The notes below the pieces were generated by a model. It ran no database searches. It worked only from the letters and a program-made list of their open reading frames with translations, and was not told the origin of the DNA. This document shows, in pieces, positions 16,649 to 25,071 of a DNA stretch of 64,000 nt (position 1 is the stretch's first letter; each line of letters begins with the position of its first letter). The position numbers were made by a program, and so were the translations under genes. The stretch is taken from positions 1-64,000 of the forward strand of contig NZ_JAGGOW010000102.1 in NCBI RefSeq assembly GCF_018614135.1. The letters are read 5' to 3'. The DNA comes from Streptomyces sp. ISL-66 (GTDB taxonomy: Bacteria > Actinomycetota > Actinomycetes > Streptomycetales > Streptomycetaceae).

Positions 16649-16678
16649 GCTCCGGGGCCGGTGCCACCGCCCCGGAGC
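16649..16678. terminator. Bidirectional hairpin terminator between convergent genes
   Basis: GCTCCGGGGC at 16649-16658 pairs perfectly with GCCCCGGAGC at 16669-16678, with further GGTG/CACC pairing inside. It lies between the cupin gene (plus) and the serine hydrolase gene (minus). No U-tract, as usual in streptomycetes. Confidence 0.7.
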
Positions 16679-16697
16679 CGGAACCCGGCAGGGTCAG

Positions 16698-17882
16698 TCA
16701 GCTCCTGTCGCAGAGCGCGGCGACGAGCGTGACGCTTCGGTTGACGCCGCCGCCGCTCCCACTGCCGGCCATGGCGTCGAGGTCGTTCACGCCGAGGTCG
16801 TTGACTTCGACGAAGGCCGCCCGGCCGTCCTTGGTGGCCGCCGCGATGGTCTGGTAGCCGGGCCAGATGCCGTAGTGGCCCCAGGCTTCGCCACCGCAGG
16901 GGAGGGTGAATTTGTCCAGGCCGAGGCCGTAGTCCGGGGCGGTGCTGCCGGGGGCGTTGGTGGGTGTGATCATCTCCTCCAGTTGCGCGGGAGGCACCAC
17001 CGGGCCGGCCATGAGGGCTTGGAAGAAGCGGGTGGCGTCGGCCCCGCTGGTGACCAGTCCGCCGCCGGAAAGGCCGATGCTCGGTTCGACGCGGTCCGTG
17101 ATGTCGACCCAGACCAGGCCCAGGTCGAGGTTCCCGCGTACGTGCCCCGGGGGCAGCGTCGGGTCACCCGGCGTCGGGAGGTAGGTGTTGGCCAGGCCGA
17201 GCGGGGTGACGATGCGGGAGTGGACCGCCTGGCCGTACGTGGCGCCGGTGACCTTCTCAATGATCACCCCGAGCAGCATGTAGTTGGTGCCGGAGTAGTG
17301 GTAGCCCGCTCCGGGGGCGAAGTACGGCGGCTTCGAAAGGCCCCACGAGGCCAACTCGGCCAGGGTGTGCGTCCTGTTCTGCTGGACGACCATGAAGTCC
17401 CACAGATTGGCCTGCTTCGACTCGAGGTAGTCGAAGATCCCGCTGGTGTGGTTGAGCAACTGGCGGACCGTGATGGTGTTCCCGTCGCAGCCGTTGCCCT
17501 GCACCACACCCGGCAGGTACGTCTCCACGGAGGCGTTCAGGTCGACCTGCTGCTCGGCGACCAGTTGCATGACGACGGCCGCGGTGAACGTCTTGGTCAG
17601 GCTGCCGACCTTCACCTTGTGGTCCGGCCCGAAGGGCAGGTTCTGGTTGATCGCCCGAGTTCCGCTGGTCACGCTCCACATGGCGCCGCCGTCGCGGACC
17701 ACCGCTCCGGAACCGGGCGCACCATGGCTGGTCTTGAGGGTGTCGATCGCGGCCTGGGTCGCCGCGTGCGGTGCCGCGGGCACGGGCTCGACCGCGGTCG
17801 CCGTCGGCATGGCGGTCGCGCCCAACGACACGGCGAGACCCATCGCCACCAGCGCTAATCTGACGCCCGACTGTGTACGCAC
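16698..17882 (-). CDS. Secreted serine hydrolase, class C beta-lactamase/DD-peptidase family
   Basis: 394 residues with a signal peptide (MRTQSGVRLALVAMGLAVSL and an A-x-A-type end). The catalytic Ser-x-x-Lys is SLTK (Ser94, Lys97). The second conserved motif, normally Tyr-Ser-Asn as in Streptomyces R61 DD-peptidase, reads YSGTNY, with Gly in place of the usual Asn. The third motif region reads WGHYG. It probably acts outside the cell on D-Ala peptides or esters, but the altered motif makes catalytic type uncertain. A related protein with the intact YSN motif is at 22488-23660. Confidence 0.87.
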   Translation of the reverse strand: MRTQSGVRLALVAMGLAVSLGATAMPTATAVEPVPAAPHAATQAAIDTLKTSHGAPGSGAVVRDGGAMWSVTSGTRAINQNLPFGPDHKVKVGSLTKTFTAAVVMQLVAEQQVDLNASVETYLPGVVQGNGCDGNTITVRQLLNHTSGIFDYLESKQANLWDFMVVQQNRTHTLAELASWGLSKPPYFAPGAGYHYSGTNYMLLGVIIEKVTGATYGQAVHSRIVTPLGLANTYLPTPGDPTLPPGHVRGNLDLGLVWVDITDRVEPSIGLSGGGLVTSGADATRFFQALMAGPVVPPAQLEEMITPTNAPGSTAPDYGLGLDKFTLPCGGEAWGHYGIWPGYQTIAAATKDGRAAFVEVNDLGVNDLDAMAGSGSGGGVNRSVTLVAALCDRS

Positions 17883-18031
17883 AACAATCCCCGTTCCACG
17901 AGTGGTTCCGCCCCGGCCACAGCAGCGGGCCGCGAACCGGCCGGACTACAGGACACGGCGGAGGAATTACCCATGCCTGACCATCCGCGGCGGGGGATCT
18001 TCGGCCACCGGGTCGTCCCTCCCCGTTCCCC

Positions 18032-18148
18032 GTCCTGGCCAACGCCTACCGCGGCGTCGCAGCCGTCGACCGGCCCGGCTCGCTGCCCATTTGGGTCCTG
18101 GACGACGCCGACCGGCCCGAAGTCGCAACGATGCGCCTAGCGTCGTGA
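18032..18148 (+). pseudogene. Possible fragment of a cellulose-synthase-like glycosyltransferase
   Basis: A short plus-strand frame ends at TGA 18146 and reads NAYRGVAAVDRPGSLPIWVL followed by DDADRPEVATM. This resembles the stretch of family 2 glycosyltransferases (BcsA type) where a valine-leucine-Asp-Asp segment is followed by RPEV. Nothing before or after continues the match. It overlaps the end of the coiled-coil gene by 12 bases. Chance resemblance cannot be excluded. The rest of the 17883-18136 gap shows no gene. Confidence 0.25.
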
Positions 18149-19084
18149 CCGGCCCGCGCCCGCGCCCTCGTCGCCCTCCTCCTCGTCCTTGTCCAGCTCC
18201 TCCACCCGGCGGGTAGCGCTCTCCGCTGCCCGCAGGGCCTTGGCCCGCGCCCGGTCGGCCTGGCGGTGGAGGTGCTCCGCTTCCCGCGCCGTCTGCCGGG
18301 CCGCGTCCACCCGCTGCTCCAGGGTGGCGAGTTCAGCGCGCAGCGCGGCCAGCTCGCCCTCGGCCCGTTCGTGGTCGGCTTCCGCCTCGGCAAGCTCCTC
18401 CTCAGCCAGCCGCAGTGCTGCCGCGGCCTCCTCGGCCCGCTCCCGGGCGACGGCCGAGCGGGCCCGGCGCTTCTCCGCCGCCCGCTGGGCGACCGCGTCC
18501 TCGTGGTCCTCGTCCACCGCCCGCGAGGGGGCGGCTGCGGCCGGGCGGCGGGGTACGGGAGCGGCCGGCGGGGGTGTGGCGCCCGGGGCCGGCTCCAGCC
18601 CGTCGAACCCGATCGCCATGGCCGGTGCCTTCACCAAGCGGCCGGCCGCCCAGGCGAGGGCCGCCTCCTCGTCAGCCAGCATCCCGTGGAAGAGCTGCTC
18701 GAGCTCCCGGAGCACGGTCTCCTTCAGCGGCTCCCCCGCGTCGGCCGCCAGCTGCCCCGCCTCCCGGGCCAGTGCGCCGATCACCCGGTGCTGCTCGTGC
18801 GTCAGCGCCCGCAGCTGCCCGCCGTCCAGCTCCCGATGGGCGCGGCGCAGCCCCGTGCCGAGGCGGAGCAGCGCCTCGGCCTGATCGGGATGGGTCCGGG
18901 CCACCAGGTTCGCCGCCCACACCGCCAGTCTCGGTTTGCGCAGCCGTCCGATCGCGGCCGCCGCGGCCTTGTCCTCCTCCCGGCGGGCCTGGGCCACGTA
19001 CGCGTCGCGGGCCGCGGTGAACTCCACCGGCCTCAGCCCCGACAATGCGAAGATCACCGCGTCCACGTCCATGACGACCACCAT
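18137..19084 (-). CDS. Conserved coiled-coil protein of unknown function
   Basis: About 315 residues. The N-terminal half (LRPVEFTAARDAYVAQARRE, then LRKPRLAVWAANLVARTHPD) is a globular helical domain. A Pro/Ala linker near residue 190 leads to a long charged coiled coil (about 215-300: RERAEEAAAALRLAEEELAE and so on) ending in an acidic/basic tail. I recall similar hypothetical proteins throughout Streptomyces but no function. No membrane segment. Start is ATG 19084 or ATG 19072; neither has a clearly better ribosome site. It is divergent from the YedK/HMCES gene. Three loose copies of CCATCACGTC (about 19130-19180) lie in the shared promoter region. Confidence 0.75.
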   Translation of the reverse strand: MVVVMDVDAVIFALSGLRPVEFTAARDAYVAQARREEDKAAAAAIGRLRKPRLAVWAANLVARTHPDQAEALLRLGTGLRRAHRELDGGQLRALTHEQHRVIGALAREAGQLAADAGEPLKETVLRELEQLFHGMLADEEAALAWAAGRLVKAPAMAIGFDGLEPAPGATPPPAAPVPRRPAAAAPSRAVDEDHEDAVAQRAAEKRRARSAVARERAEEAAAALRLAEEELAEAEADHERAEGELAALRAELATLEQRVDAARQTAREAEHLHRQADRARAKALRAAESATRRVEELDKDEEEGDEGAGAGRSRR

Positions 19085-19307
19085 GCCCCGGACCACCGCC
19101 TCGGACCCCTCCGCCACGTCACACCACCTCCCATCACGTCCCATCTCGCACCATCACGTCACGGTCCATTACGTTTCGTCGCTCTACCTTCCGCGCGTAT
19201 CTCCCTCCGGCCTCCGCACCGCTCGCGCGTACGACGAGCCGACACGGACCGGGAGGACCGGGCGTGCTCGACCCGCCCTGAGGGAGAGGGGTGGGACAGT
19301 GGGAGGC

Positions 19308-20042
19308 ATGTGCGGCCGATACGCCTCCTCGCGGGCACCCGAAGACCTCGCCGGGCTCTTCGACGCCCGCCTCGACCCGGACCGAGCTCTCGGGCCTTCC
19401 TGGAACGTGGCGCCCACCGACGAGGTGTGGGCGGTCCTGGAACGCGCCGCCCGGGACACCGGGGAGGTCCAGCGGCGTCTGCGCCCCGTGCGATGGGGGC
19501 TGGTGCCGTCCTGGGCCAAGGACCCGTCGGTGGGTTCGCGGATGATCAACGCGAGGGTGGAGACCGTCCACGAGAAGCCCGCCTACCGGCGGGCCCTGGA
19601 AAAACGCCGCTGCCTGCTGCCCGCCGACGGCTTCTACGAGTGGACGGCCGTACCGGCCACCGATACGGCCAAGGCCTACAAGCAGCCCTACTTCATCCGG
19701 CCCGAGACCGGCACCGTGATGGCGATGGCCGGGCTGTACGAGTTCTGGCGCGACCCGGCGGTCGCGGACGACGACGACCCCGCGGCCTGGCTCACGACGG
19801 CCACGATCATCACCACCGAGGCCACCGACAGGGCCGGCCGCATCCACCCCCGGATGCCGCTCGCCCTGGACCCGGACGACTACGAGGCTTGGCTCGATCC
19901 CTCCCACCACGACACCGCGGACCTCCGCGCCCTCCTCCACACCCCGGCCGACGGCCGCCTCGAGGTGACCGCCGTCTCCACCGCCGTCAACAGCGTCCGC
20001 CACAACGGCCCCCACCTGCTCGAACCCAGCCCAGCCGCGTGA
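19308..20042 (+). CDS. yedK: SOS response-associated peptidase family protein (YedK/HMCES)
   Basis: 244 residues. The protein begins MCGRY; after removal of Met the Cys2 forms a thiazolidine crosslink with abasic sites in single-stranded DNA in this family. Other conserved residues are present: WNVAPTD with Asn, RPVRWGLVPSWAKD, INARVETVHEKPAYR with the catalytic Glu, and a His in GRIHPRMPL. The role is abasic-site protection and repair. ATG 19308 follows GGGAGG closely. The end overlaps the convergent membrane-protein gene by 56 bases. Confidence 0.92.
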   Translation: MCGRYASSRAPEDLAGLFDARLDPDRALGPSWNVAPTDEVWAVLERAARDTGEVQRRLRPVRWGLVPSWAKDPSVGSRMINARVETVHEKPAYRRALEKRRCLLPADGFYEWTAVPATDTAKAYKQPYFIRPETGTVMAMAGLYEFWRDPAVADDDDPAAWLTTATIITTEATDRAGRIHPRMPLALDPDDYEAWLDPSHHDTADLRALLHTPADGRLEVTAVSTAVNSVRHNGPHLLEPSPAA

Positions 20043-20568
20043 CGGCCAGCAGGACGCCCAGTACCGCGCAGGTCACCGCGACCGCGGGCTGCACCTCCGG
20101 CACCAGTACGACTCCGCCCAGGGTGAGTGCCAGTACCGGGTGCGGCAGCAGGCGGAAGATCCGGTGGACGTACGGGAAGGCGTAGACGGCGGTCATCGCC
20201 AGGACGGCTCCGACCGGGGAGATCACGAGCGCCGCGAGCAGGTCGGGCCAGCGCGGCGGGTCGAGGGGCGGCAGGCGCCGGCCCAGCCAGTAGGCGAGGG
20301 CGATGTTCGCGGCGGTGATCGGATTCTCCGGACGCAGGCTCACTCCGCCGGCCAGGGCGAGTCCGGTGGCCAGCAGCAGGCCGGGGACCGCGCCGGGAGG
20401 CAACGGGGCGTCCACCAGCCCCGTGGTCGCGGGGTCCGGCCCGGCGTGTCCGTGGACCTTCCACACGACGAGGCCGACGGCGATGCCGGTCGCCGTCAGG
20501 ATCGTCATGGTCCAGCCCGCGGACCAGCGGCCGACCCCGACCGCGTCCGGGAGGGTCTCCCGGAGCAC
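19987..20568 (-). CDS. Multi-pass membrane protein of unknown function
   Basis: About 193 residues if translation begins at GTG 20568, or 173 from ATG 20508. At least four hydrophobic segments are seen: MTILTATGIAVGLVVW, VPGLLLATGLALAGG, LLAALVISPVGAVLAMTAVY and the C-terminal AVTCAVLGVLLAVTRLGW. I do not recognise the family. It sits downstream of the YVTN protein gene, separated by a strong hairpin. The last 56 bases overlap the YedK/HMCES gene end; the overlapping tail (GGGRCGGRC) looks non-functional. Start position uncertain. Confidence 0.6.
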   Translation of the reverse strand: MLRETLPDAVGVGRWSAGWTMTILTATGIAVGLVVWKVHGHAGPDPATTGLVDAPLPPGAVPGLLLATGLALAGGVSLRPENPITAANIALAYWLGRRLPPLDPPRWPDLLAALVISPVGAVLAMTAVYAFPYVHRIFRLLPHPVLALTLGGVVLVPEVQPAVAVTCAVLGVLLAVTRLGWVRAGGGRCGGRC

Positions 20569-20590
20569 GTCCTTCAGCAGGCCGGCCGCT

Positions 20591-20624
20591 GTACGGGGCA
20601 CCCCGCGTCGGGGGTGCCCCGTAC
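20591..20624 (-). terminator. Perfect hairpin terminator after the YVTN protein gene
   Basis: GTACGGGGCACCCC at 20591-20604 pairs with GGGGTGCCCCGTAC at 20611-20624: a 14-bp perfect stem with a 6-base loop. It lies 34 bases past the stop of the beta-propeller gene and just before the membrane-protein gene, so read-through could be controlled here. Confidence 0.78.
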
Positions 20625-20657
20625 TCCGTACCGCGTGGAGCCGGTCCGGGCGTGTGG

Positions 20658-22088
20658 TCAGGAGCAGTTGATGAGGAGTGAGGTCAGCGCGGTGCAGGTG
20701 CGGGCGGCGCGGTCGTTGGCCGCGTTCGGGTCGTTCGGGCTGCTCGCGGTGCGGGTGGCGGTGATGGTGTGGGCCCGGCCCAGGCTGAGCGTCGCGATGG
20801 GGACGGTGAAGCGACGGGTGGTGCTCGCGCCCGGGGCGAGGTTCGCCACCGCGCAGGTGACGGTGCCCGCCGCGACGGTGCAGTGGGGGCTGGTGGCACT
20901 CATCGGGGCGGTCAGCGGCGCTGTGACGGTACCCGAGATCGCGGTGCCGGGTCCGTTGTTGGTGACGGTGAGCGTGTAGTCGATGCGCCCGTTCAGCAGG
21001 CCGGGAACGGGGGTGGCGGTGAGGGTGACGGCGAGGTCGGCGGCCGGCGGGACGGGGGTGACCGTCAGGGAGACGGGGGCGTGGCCGGTAGCGATCGTGC
21101 CGGTGACGGCATTGTTCGCGGTGTCGATCACGGAGAGGTTGTCGTCGCGGTAGTTGGCCACGTACAGGTGTTTTCCGTCGGGGGTCAGGGCCGCGTCGAC
21201 GGGCGCGGAGCCGACGGGAACTACGGCCACGACGGCGTTGGTGGCGGTGTCGATGACGGAGACGTTGGCGGAGACGACGTTGACGACGTAGGCGTGGGTG
21301 CCGTTGGGGGAGACGGCCACGGCCTGCGGGTAGAAGCCGCCGGTGGCGATCGCGGTGACGACGGTGTTCGTGGCGGTGTCGACGACGGCGACGGTGTTGC
21401 TGGAGTTCCCGGTGACGTAGAGGCGGGTGCCGGCCGGGTTGACCGCGATCCTCCGGGGATCGCCCGCGACGGGGATGCTCGCGGTGACGGTGTCGGTCGC
21501 GGTGTCGATCACGTCGACCCGGGAGTCCGCGGTGCGGGTGACGTAGACGCGGGTGCCGGCGCCGTTCACGGCGACGTAGACCGGGTTCCCGGCGACGGGG
21601 ATGCTGGCGGTGAGGGCGTTGGTGGCCGGGTCCAGCACGTTCACGGCCTGCGCGGAGCCGTCGGCGACGTAGCCGCGCGTCCCGTCGGGCGTGAAGGCGA
21701 TCTGCGACGGGAACCGCCCGAAGGGGAACGTGGCCGTCGCCGTGTTGGTGCCGGTGTCGATCGCCGTGAGGGTGCCGGTGGCGGAGTTGGACACGTAGAC
21801 CCGGGAGCCGTCCGGGGTGGTCGCGGCGTGGGTGGGCCCGTCGCCGACGGGGATGGTGGCGACGGTCGCACCGGTGACCGTGTCGATCGCCGACACGCTG
21901 CCGTCGTCGCTGTTGGTGACGTACGCCGTCGGGTGCTCGGGCGCGGCACCCTGCGCCGAGCCCGCCGCCGCCGCGGTCAGGGTGCCCGCGGCCAGGGCCG
22001 TGGCAGCCGCCCAGGTCGTGAGCCGGCGGCGCAGTCCGCCCCGGCGTAAGCGTCCGCTTCCGCGTCTGATCGTCGCGTCCATGCTCAT
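20658..22088 (-). CDS. Secreted YVTN beta-propeller protein with a DUF11-like C-terminal domain
   Basis: 476 residues. A basic start (SMDATIRRGSGRLRRGG) and hydrophobic Ala/Leu segment indicate export. Residues about 50-350 contain seven repeats of about 42 residues, with cores such as AYVTNSDDGSVSAIDT, RVYVSNSATGTLTAIDT and LYVTGNSSNTVAVVDT, each ending in an I-P-V-G or similar turn. This is the YVTN/surface-layer type seven-bladed propeller. Residues about 360-470 resemble DUF11 repeats (YTLTVTNNGPGTAISGTVTA), with a C-terminal pair of Cys. Ligand unknown; probably extracellular binding or adhesion. ATG 22088 has GGGGAGGA upstream. Confidence 0.85.
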   Translation of the reverse strand: MSMDATIRRGSGRLRRGGLRRRLTTWAAATALAAGTLTAAAAGSAQGAAPEHPTAYVTNSDDGSVSAIDTVTGATVATIPVGDGPTHAATTPDGSRVYVSNSATGTLTAIDTGTNTATATFPFGRFPSQIAFTPDGTRGYVADGSAQAVNVLDPATNALTASIPVAGNPVYVAVNGAGTRVYVTRTADSRVDVIDTATDTVTASIPVAGDPRRIAVNPAGTRLYVTGNSSNTVAVVDTATNTVVTAIATGGFYPQAVAVSPNGTHAYVVNVVSANVSVIDTATNAVVAVVPVGSAPVDAALTPDGKHLYVANYRDDNLSVIDTANNAVTGTIATGHAPVSLTVTPVPPAADLAVTLTATPVPGLLNGRIDYTLTVTNNGPGTAISGTVTAPLTAPMSATSPHCTVAAGTVTCAVANLAPGASTTRRFTVPIATLSLGRAHTITATRTASSPNDPNAANDRAARTCTALTSLLINCS

Positions 22089-22291
22089 GGTGATCGTTCC
22101 TCCCCTTTGCGGCCCCCGCCATCGGCTCGTGACGGGCTGCCCTGCGTGCGCACCGTGCCGCGGCCACCGGATCGGCGGCCGCCGGGCCTTCCGTACGCGG
22201 GCACCCCTGCGGGGCTGCCCGCACGTCGGCGCGTCGGTACGCCTCGCACATGATTTTGTCCGCCCGGAGCGCACGGGGAGGGGTTCTTGGC

Positions 22292-22336
22292 TTCTTGGGG
22301 TTCTTGGGGTTCTTGGGGTTCTTGGGGTTCTTGGGG
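22292..22336 (+). repeat. Tandem repeat, TTCTTGGGG x5
   Basis: Five perfect 9-bp copies with degenerate copies on both sides, in the upstream region of the YVTN protein gene (about 200-245 bases before its start). Period 9 keeps any frame, but no gene appears to use it. Confidence 0.9.
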
Positions 22337-22443
22337 TTCTTCGGCGTCCCCGAGTAATGGCCTGGATCAACCGGTAACGCCCGCGCGCCCGGCCGCCACC
22401 GCGGGACGAGGTGGCGGCCAGGCGTGCGGCAGCGAATTGCGGG

Positions 22444-22478
22444 CTGCGGGTTGCGGGTTGCGGGTTGCGGGTTGCGAG
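22444..22478 (+). repeat. Tandem repeat, TTGCGGG x3 with two degenerate copies
   Basis: Heptamer array CTGCGGG, three TTGCGGG, TTGCGAG, placed just beyond the stop of the serine hydrolase gene (22488, minus strand). Confidence 0.85.
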
Positions 22479-22487
22479 GCGGTGATC

Positions 22488-23660
22488 TCAGCCGCAGAGG
22501 GCCGTGTCCACGACGCTATCGAGGTGCTCCGACCCGTCGGTCGGGAGGCTGGTCACCGTGACGTTGGCGGCCCGGCCGTCGTCGGTGACTCCACCGCGGG
22601 TCTCGTACCCCGGTATGTCGCCGCCGTGGCCCCAGTAGACGCCGCCGCACGACAGCGGCCTGCTGATGAGCCCGAGTCCGTAGCCGACGCCGGTGTCCTC
22701 GATGGGGACGGTGGTGCGCATCTGGGCGAGCTGGGCCGCCGGAAGGAGGCGGCCGGCCAGGAGTGCGGTGAAGAACCGGTTGAGGTCGGAGTTGGTGGAG
22801 GTCATCTGGCCCGCCGCCCAGCCCACCGAAGGGTCCAGCTCCGTGATGTCGCGCGGAGGGCCGCCCGCCGCATCACGGCGGTAGCCCTTGGGATGGGCCT
22901 CTCGGATGCCCATGTCACCAGGGGCGGGGAAATAAGTGTGGCGCAATCCGGTGGGCTTGATGATGCGCCCTTCTATCGCCTCGGCGAGGGGCCGGTTGGT
23001 GACCTTCTGGACGATCAGGCCGGCCACCACGTAATTCGTGTTGCTGTACGCCCACTTCTCCCCGGGGGCGAACTCGGCCTTGTGCCGGAAGGCGATGTCC
23101 AGGAGGTCGCGGGGTTCGAAGTACCGGCGGCGAAGGATGTCGTCGTACACGTCTCCTTCGTAGTCGGGAAGTCCGCTGGTGTGCTGGAGGAGTTGGCGGA
23201 CGGTGATGTGGCTTCCGTCGATGCCCTCCCCGCGGACGAGGCCCGGCAGGTAGGTGTCGACCACGGCGTCGAGGTCGATCTTTCCCTCGGCGACCAGTTG
23301 CAGCACGACCACCGCGGTGAACGTCTTGGTGTTGCTGCCGATCCGCACCTGCCCGTCGACCGGCACCTTCGAGCCGGTGGCCAGGTCACCCACCCCCGCG
23401 GTGAAGGTGCGCGTGCGGCCCTTTCCGTCCTTCACGCTCGCGAGCGCGGCGGGGAAGCCGTCGGTGCGCACCAGCGCGTTCAGGCCCTGCTGGACGGTGT
23501 CCGGCCGGGCGGAGGCGGAGGCCGGGGGCGGCGCCAGGACACCCAATGTCACCGCGGCCGCGGCCACCGCGGCCGCCACCGCGACCGGCATCGCCCTGCG
23601 CGGACCGCCCCGCCCCGGCCGTCCGGACGGACGAAACTTCTGCCATGCCTGTGCGCGCAC
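22488..23660 (-). CDS. Secreted serine hydrolase, class C beta-lactamase/DD-peptidase family
   Basis: 390 residues. Signal peptide: basic RPGRGGPRRA then a long Ala/Val hydrophobic run. Catalytic Ser-x-x-Lys is SNTK (Ser109, Lys112), Tyr-Ser-Asn is intact in KWAYSNTNYV, and the third motif region is WGHGGDIPGY. This is close to the Streptomyces R61 DD-carboxypeptidase set-up, so D-alanyl-D-alanine cleavage outside the cell is plausible. GTG 23660 start. It is related to the protein at 16698-17882; the two are 5 kb apart on the same strand. Confidence 0.88.
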   Translation of the reverse strand: MRAQAWQKFRPSGRPGRGGPRRAMPVAVAAAVAAAAVTLGVLAPPPASASARPDTVQQGLNALVRTDGFPAALASVKDGKGRTRTFTAGVGDLATGSKVPVDGQVRIGSNTKTFTAVVVLQLVAEGKIDLDAVVDTYLPGLVRGEGIDGSHITVRQLLQHTSGLPDYEGDVYDDILRRRYFEPRDLLDIAFRHKAEFAPGEKWAYSNTNYVVAGLIVQKVTNRPLAEAIEGRIIKPTGLRHTYFPAPGDMGIREAHPKGYRRDAAGGPPRDITELDPSVGWAAGQMTSTNSDLNRFFTALLAGRLLPAAQLAQMRTTVPIEDTGVGYGLGLISRPLSCGGVYWGHGGDIPGYETRGGVTDDGRAANVTVTSLPTDGSEHLDSVVDTALCG

Positions 23661-23819
23661 GAGCCAACTCCTACGGAATCATTGGGGAATCCAGCGTTAT
23701 GTTCTGGGCCCAACCCTTCCGGATGTGACCGGCCGGGACGATCCCGCTACCCGCCCGGCCGCGGGTAGGGCTAACCCCCCGGATGCCCCGGCCCTGGAGA
23801 AAGGCGGCGAGTCACAGCA

Positions 23820-24674
23820 CTAGAGCTCGATCGAGCGGTGCTCGTCCAGTACGGCGAAGCCGGTGCTGTCGTACAGGCCCATCGCGACCTCGTTGCCGCC
23901 GAAGACGTTGAACATCATCGCCTCGTCGCCGCCCTGGCGGGTGGCCCACTCGCCGACGGCCATCGCGGCGCGGCCGTAGCCCTTGCCGCGGTGCTCCTCG
24001 TACACCTCCAGGGAGAAGCCGAAGGTCACTCCCGGAAGGAAGCCGTGGTTCACCCAGCCGGTGCCGATCACCTGTCCGTCGGCTTCCATCGCGTAGAAGG
24101 CGTGGCCCGGGGTGAGGAATCCCTGCGGGAGATGGCGGGCGAAGTCCTCGTCGGACTTCGCCTTGGCCTGCTCCGGGGTGAGGGCTCCGGCCCGGACGAT
24201 GTCCGCGATGTACTCGGCTTCCTCGCCGGCGTACCAGCCCGGGTACTCCTCCTGGGTGAGCCGGCGGACCGTCAGACCCGTTGGCAGGTCGGGCCGTTCG
24301 GCCGCGACGCGCATCCGGCTCTGTCCTCGTACGGGGTAGTCGGCGAACGCCCCGACCGCTCCGCCCGTGATCCGGACCTCCACGCGCTGCGCGCCGTGCC
24401 CGGCGCACCACCGCTCGGCCCATTCGCGACCCTCCGGCACGGTCAGGTCGTGGATCCGGCCGACGGTCGCGCCGTTGTCCTCCGTCACGCCGACCGCGAT
24501 CCAGCCGGTGCCGTCCGTGGCCACCGTCCAGTCGTCGATGCCCTTCGCGGCCCTTTCCCACATGGCCCGCGCCAGCGGCTCCGAGCAGCCCGCGGCCCGG
24601 TACCCGGCAAGCACCCGCTCCTCGAACCCGGCTCGCCACTGGCTCCGGTCGTCCACGATCCCCATTCCGCCCAT
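23820..24674 (-). CDS. GNAT-family N-acetyltransferase
   Basis: 284 residues. An N-terminal GNAT-like half (about 1-120) lacks clear acetyl-CoA motifs, and a C-terminal GNAT domain has the acetyl-CoA loop SLEVYEEHRGKGYGRAAM (R-x-x-G-x-G) and the closing NEVAMGLYDSTGF. Two-lobed GNATs of this type are frequent in actinobacteria, with unknown acceptors. Start may be ATG 24674 or 24665; AAGGTGG lies upstream. It is divergent from the chitinase gene, 397 bases away. Confidence 0.85.
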   Translation of the reverse strand: MGGMGIVDDRSQWRAGFEERVLAGYRAAGCSEPLARAMWERAAKGIDDWTVATDGTGWIAVGVTEDNGATVGRIHDLTVPEGREWAERWCAGHGAQRVEVRITGGAVGAFADYPVRGQSRMRVAAERPDLPTGLTVRRLTQEEYPGWYAGEEAEYIADIVRAGALTPEQAKAKSDEDFARHLPQGFLTPGHAFYAMEADGQVIGTGWVNHGFLPGVTFGFSLEVYEEHRGKGYGRAAMAVGEWATRQGGDEAMMFNVFGGNEVAMGLYDSTGFAVLDEHRSIEL

Positions 24675-24854
24675 CCGGCCACCTTATGCAGGGGTGCCGA
24701 CTGAGGCCGACCCATTATGGGGCGGTTACGGAGAGTAGTGCGCGCGGTGCCGACGACACCGGCGGGCGCGTGCCGTCACAGGCTCGCGACCCGAAGCCAC
24801 CCGTGTCAACCCTCACGATTAGGAAACCTTCCGATTGCGATCACCAACTTTCTG

Positions 24855-24870
24855 ATGGTCCAGACCTGTT
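24855..24870 (+). promoter_or_regulatory. DasR-like operator (dre) before the chitinase gene
   Basis: TGGTCCAGACCT at 24856-24867 matches the core of the DasR-responsive element (consensus ACTGGTCTAGACCACT); 11 of 16 positions agree. It abuts the -35 hexamer of the chitinase promoter. DasR is the GntR-type repressor of chitin and N-acetylglucosamine genes in Streptomyces and is released by phosphorylated amino sugars. Confidence 0.75.
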
Positions 24871-24898
24871 GACGGCGGCCCTTCCGGAGGATTAGGTT
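24869..24898 (+). promoter_or_regulatory. Chitinase promoter
   Basis: TTGACG at 24869-24874, an 18-base spacer, then TAGGTT at 24893-24898: an almost ideal streptomycete vegetative promoter. The leader would be about 165 bases. The DasR-like box touches the -35 region. The remainder of 24675-25071 shows no gene; a GGAA-ACC-TTCC inverted element lies near 24820. Confidence 0.7.
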
Positions 24899-25071
24899 CC
24901 CGGCCACGAAGCGCACGACGTCAACTCCCCCCAGCAGACCCGGCGTACGCCCCGCATACGGCCTCTCAGCCCAACGCTCCCCCATCTGTTCCCCCGCCCG
25001 CGCAGTCTCCGCGGCCGCACGCCCGGGCGTCGCGCTTCACGCCGTCCCCCATCCCCACTGGAGGCACTTCC

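Noticed and set aside
19987..22251. One continuous minus-strand frame of 754 residues across the YVTN gene and the membrane protein.
   Set aside because: Only the last part is protein-like; the first two thirds is a His/Arg-rich shadow of the beta-propeller gene.
22292..22478. Two tandem arrays within 190 bases considered as a CRISPR-like array.
   Set aside because: Units of 9 and 7 bases without spacers; simple tandem repeats, and no cas genes.
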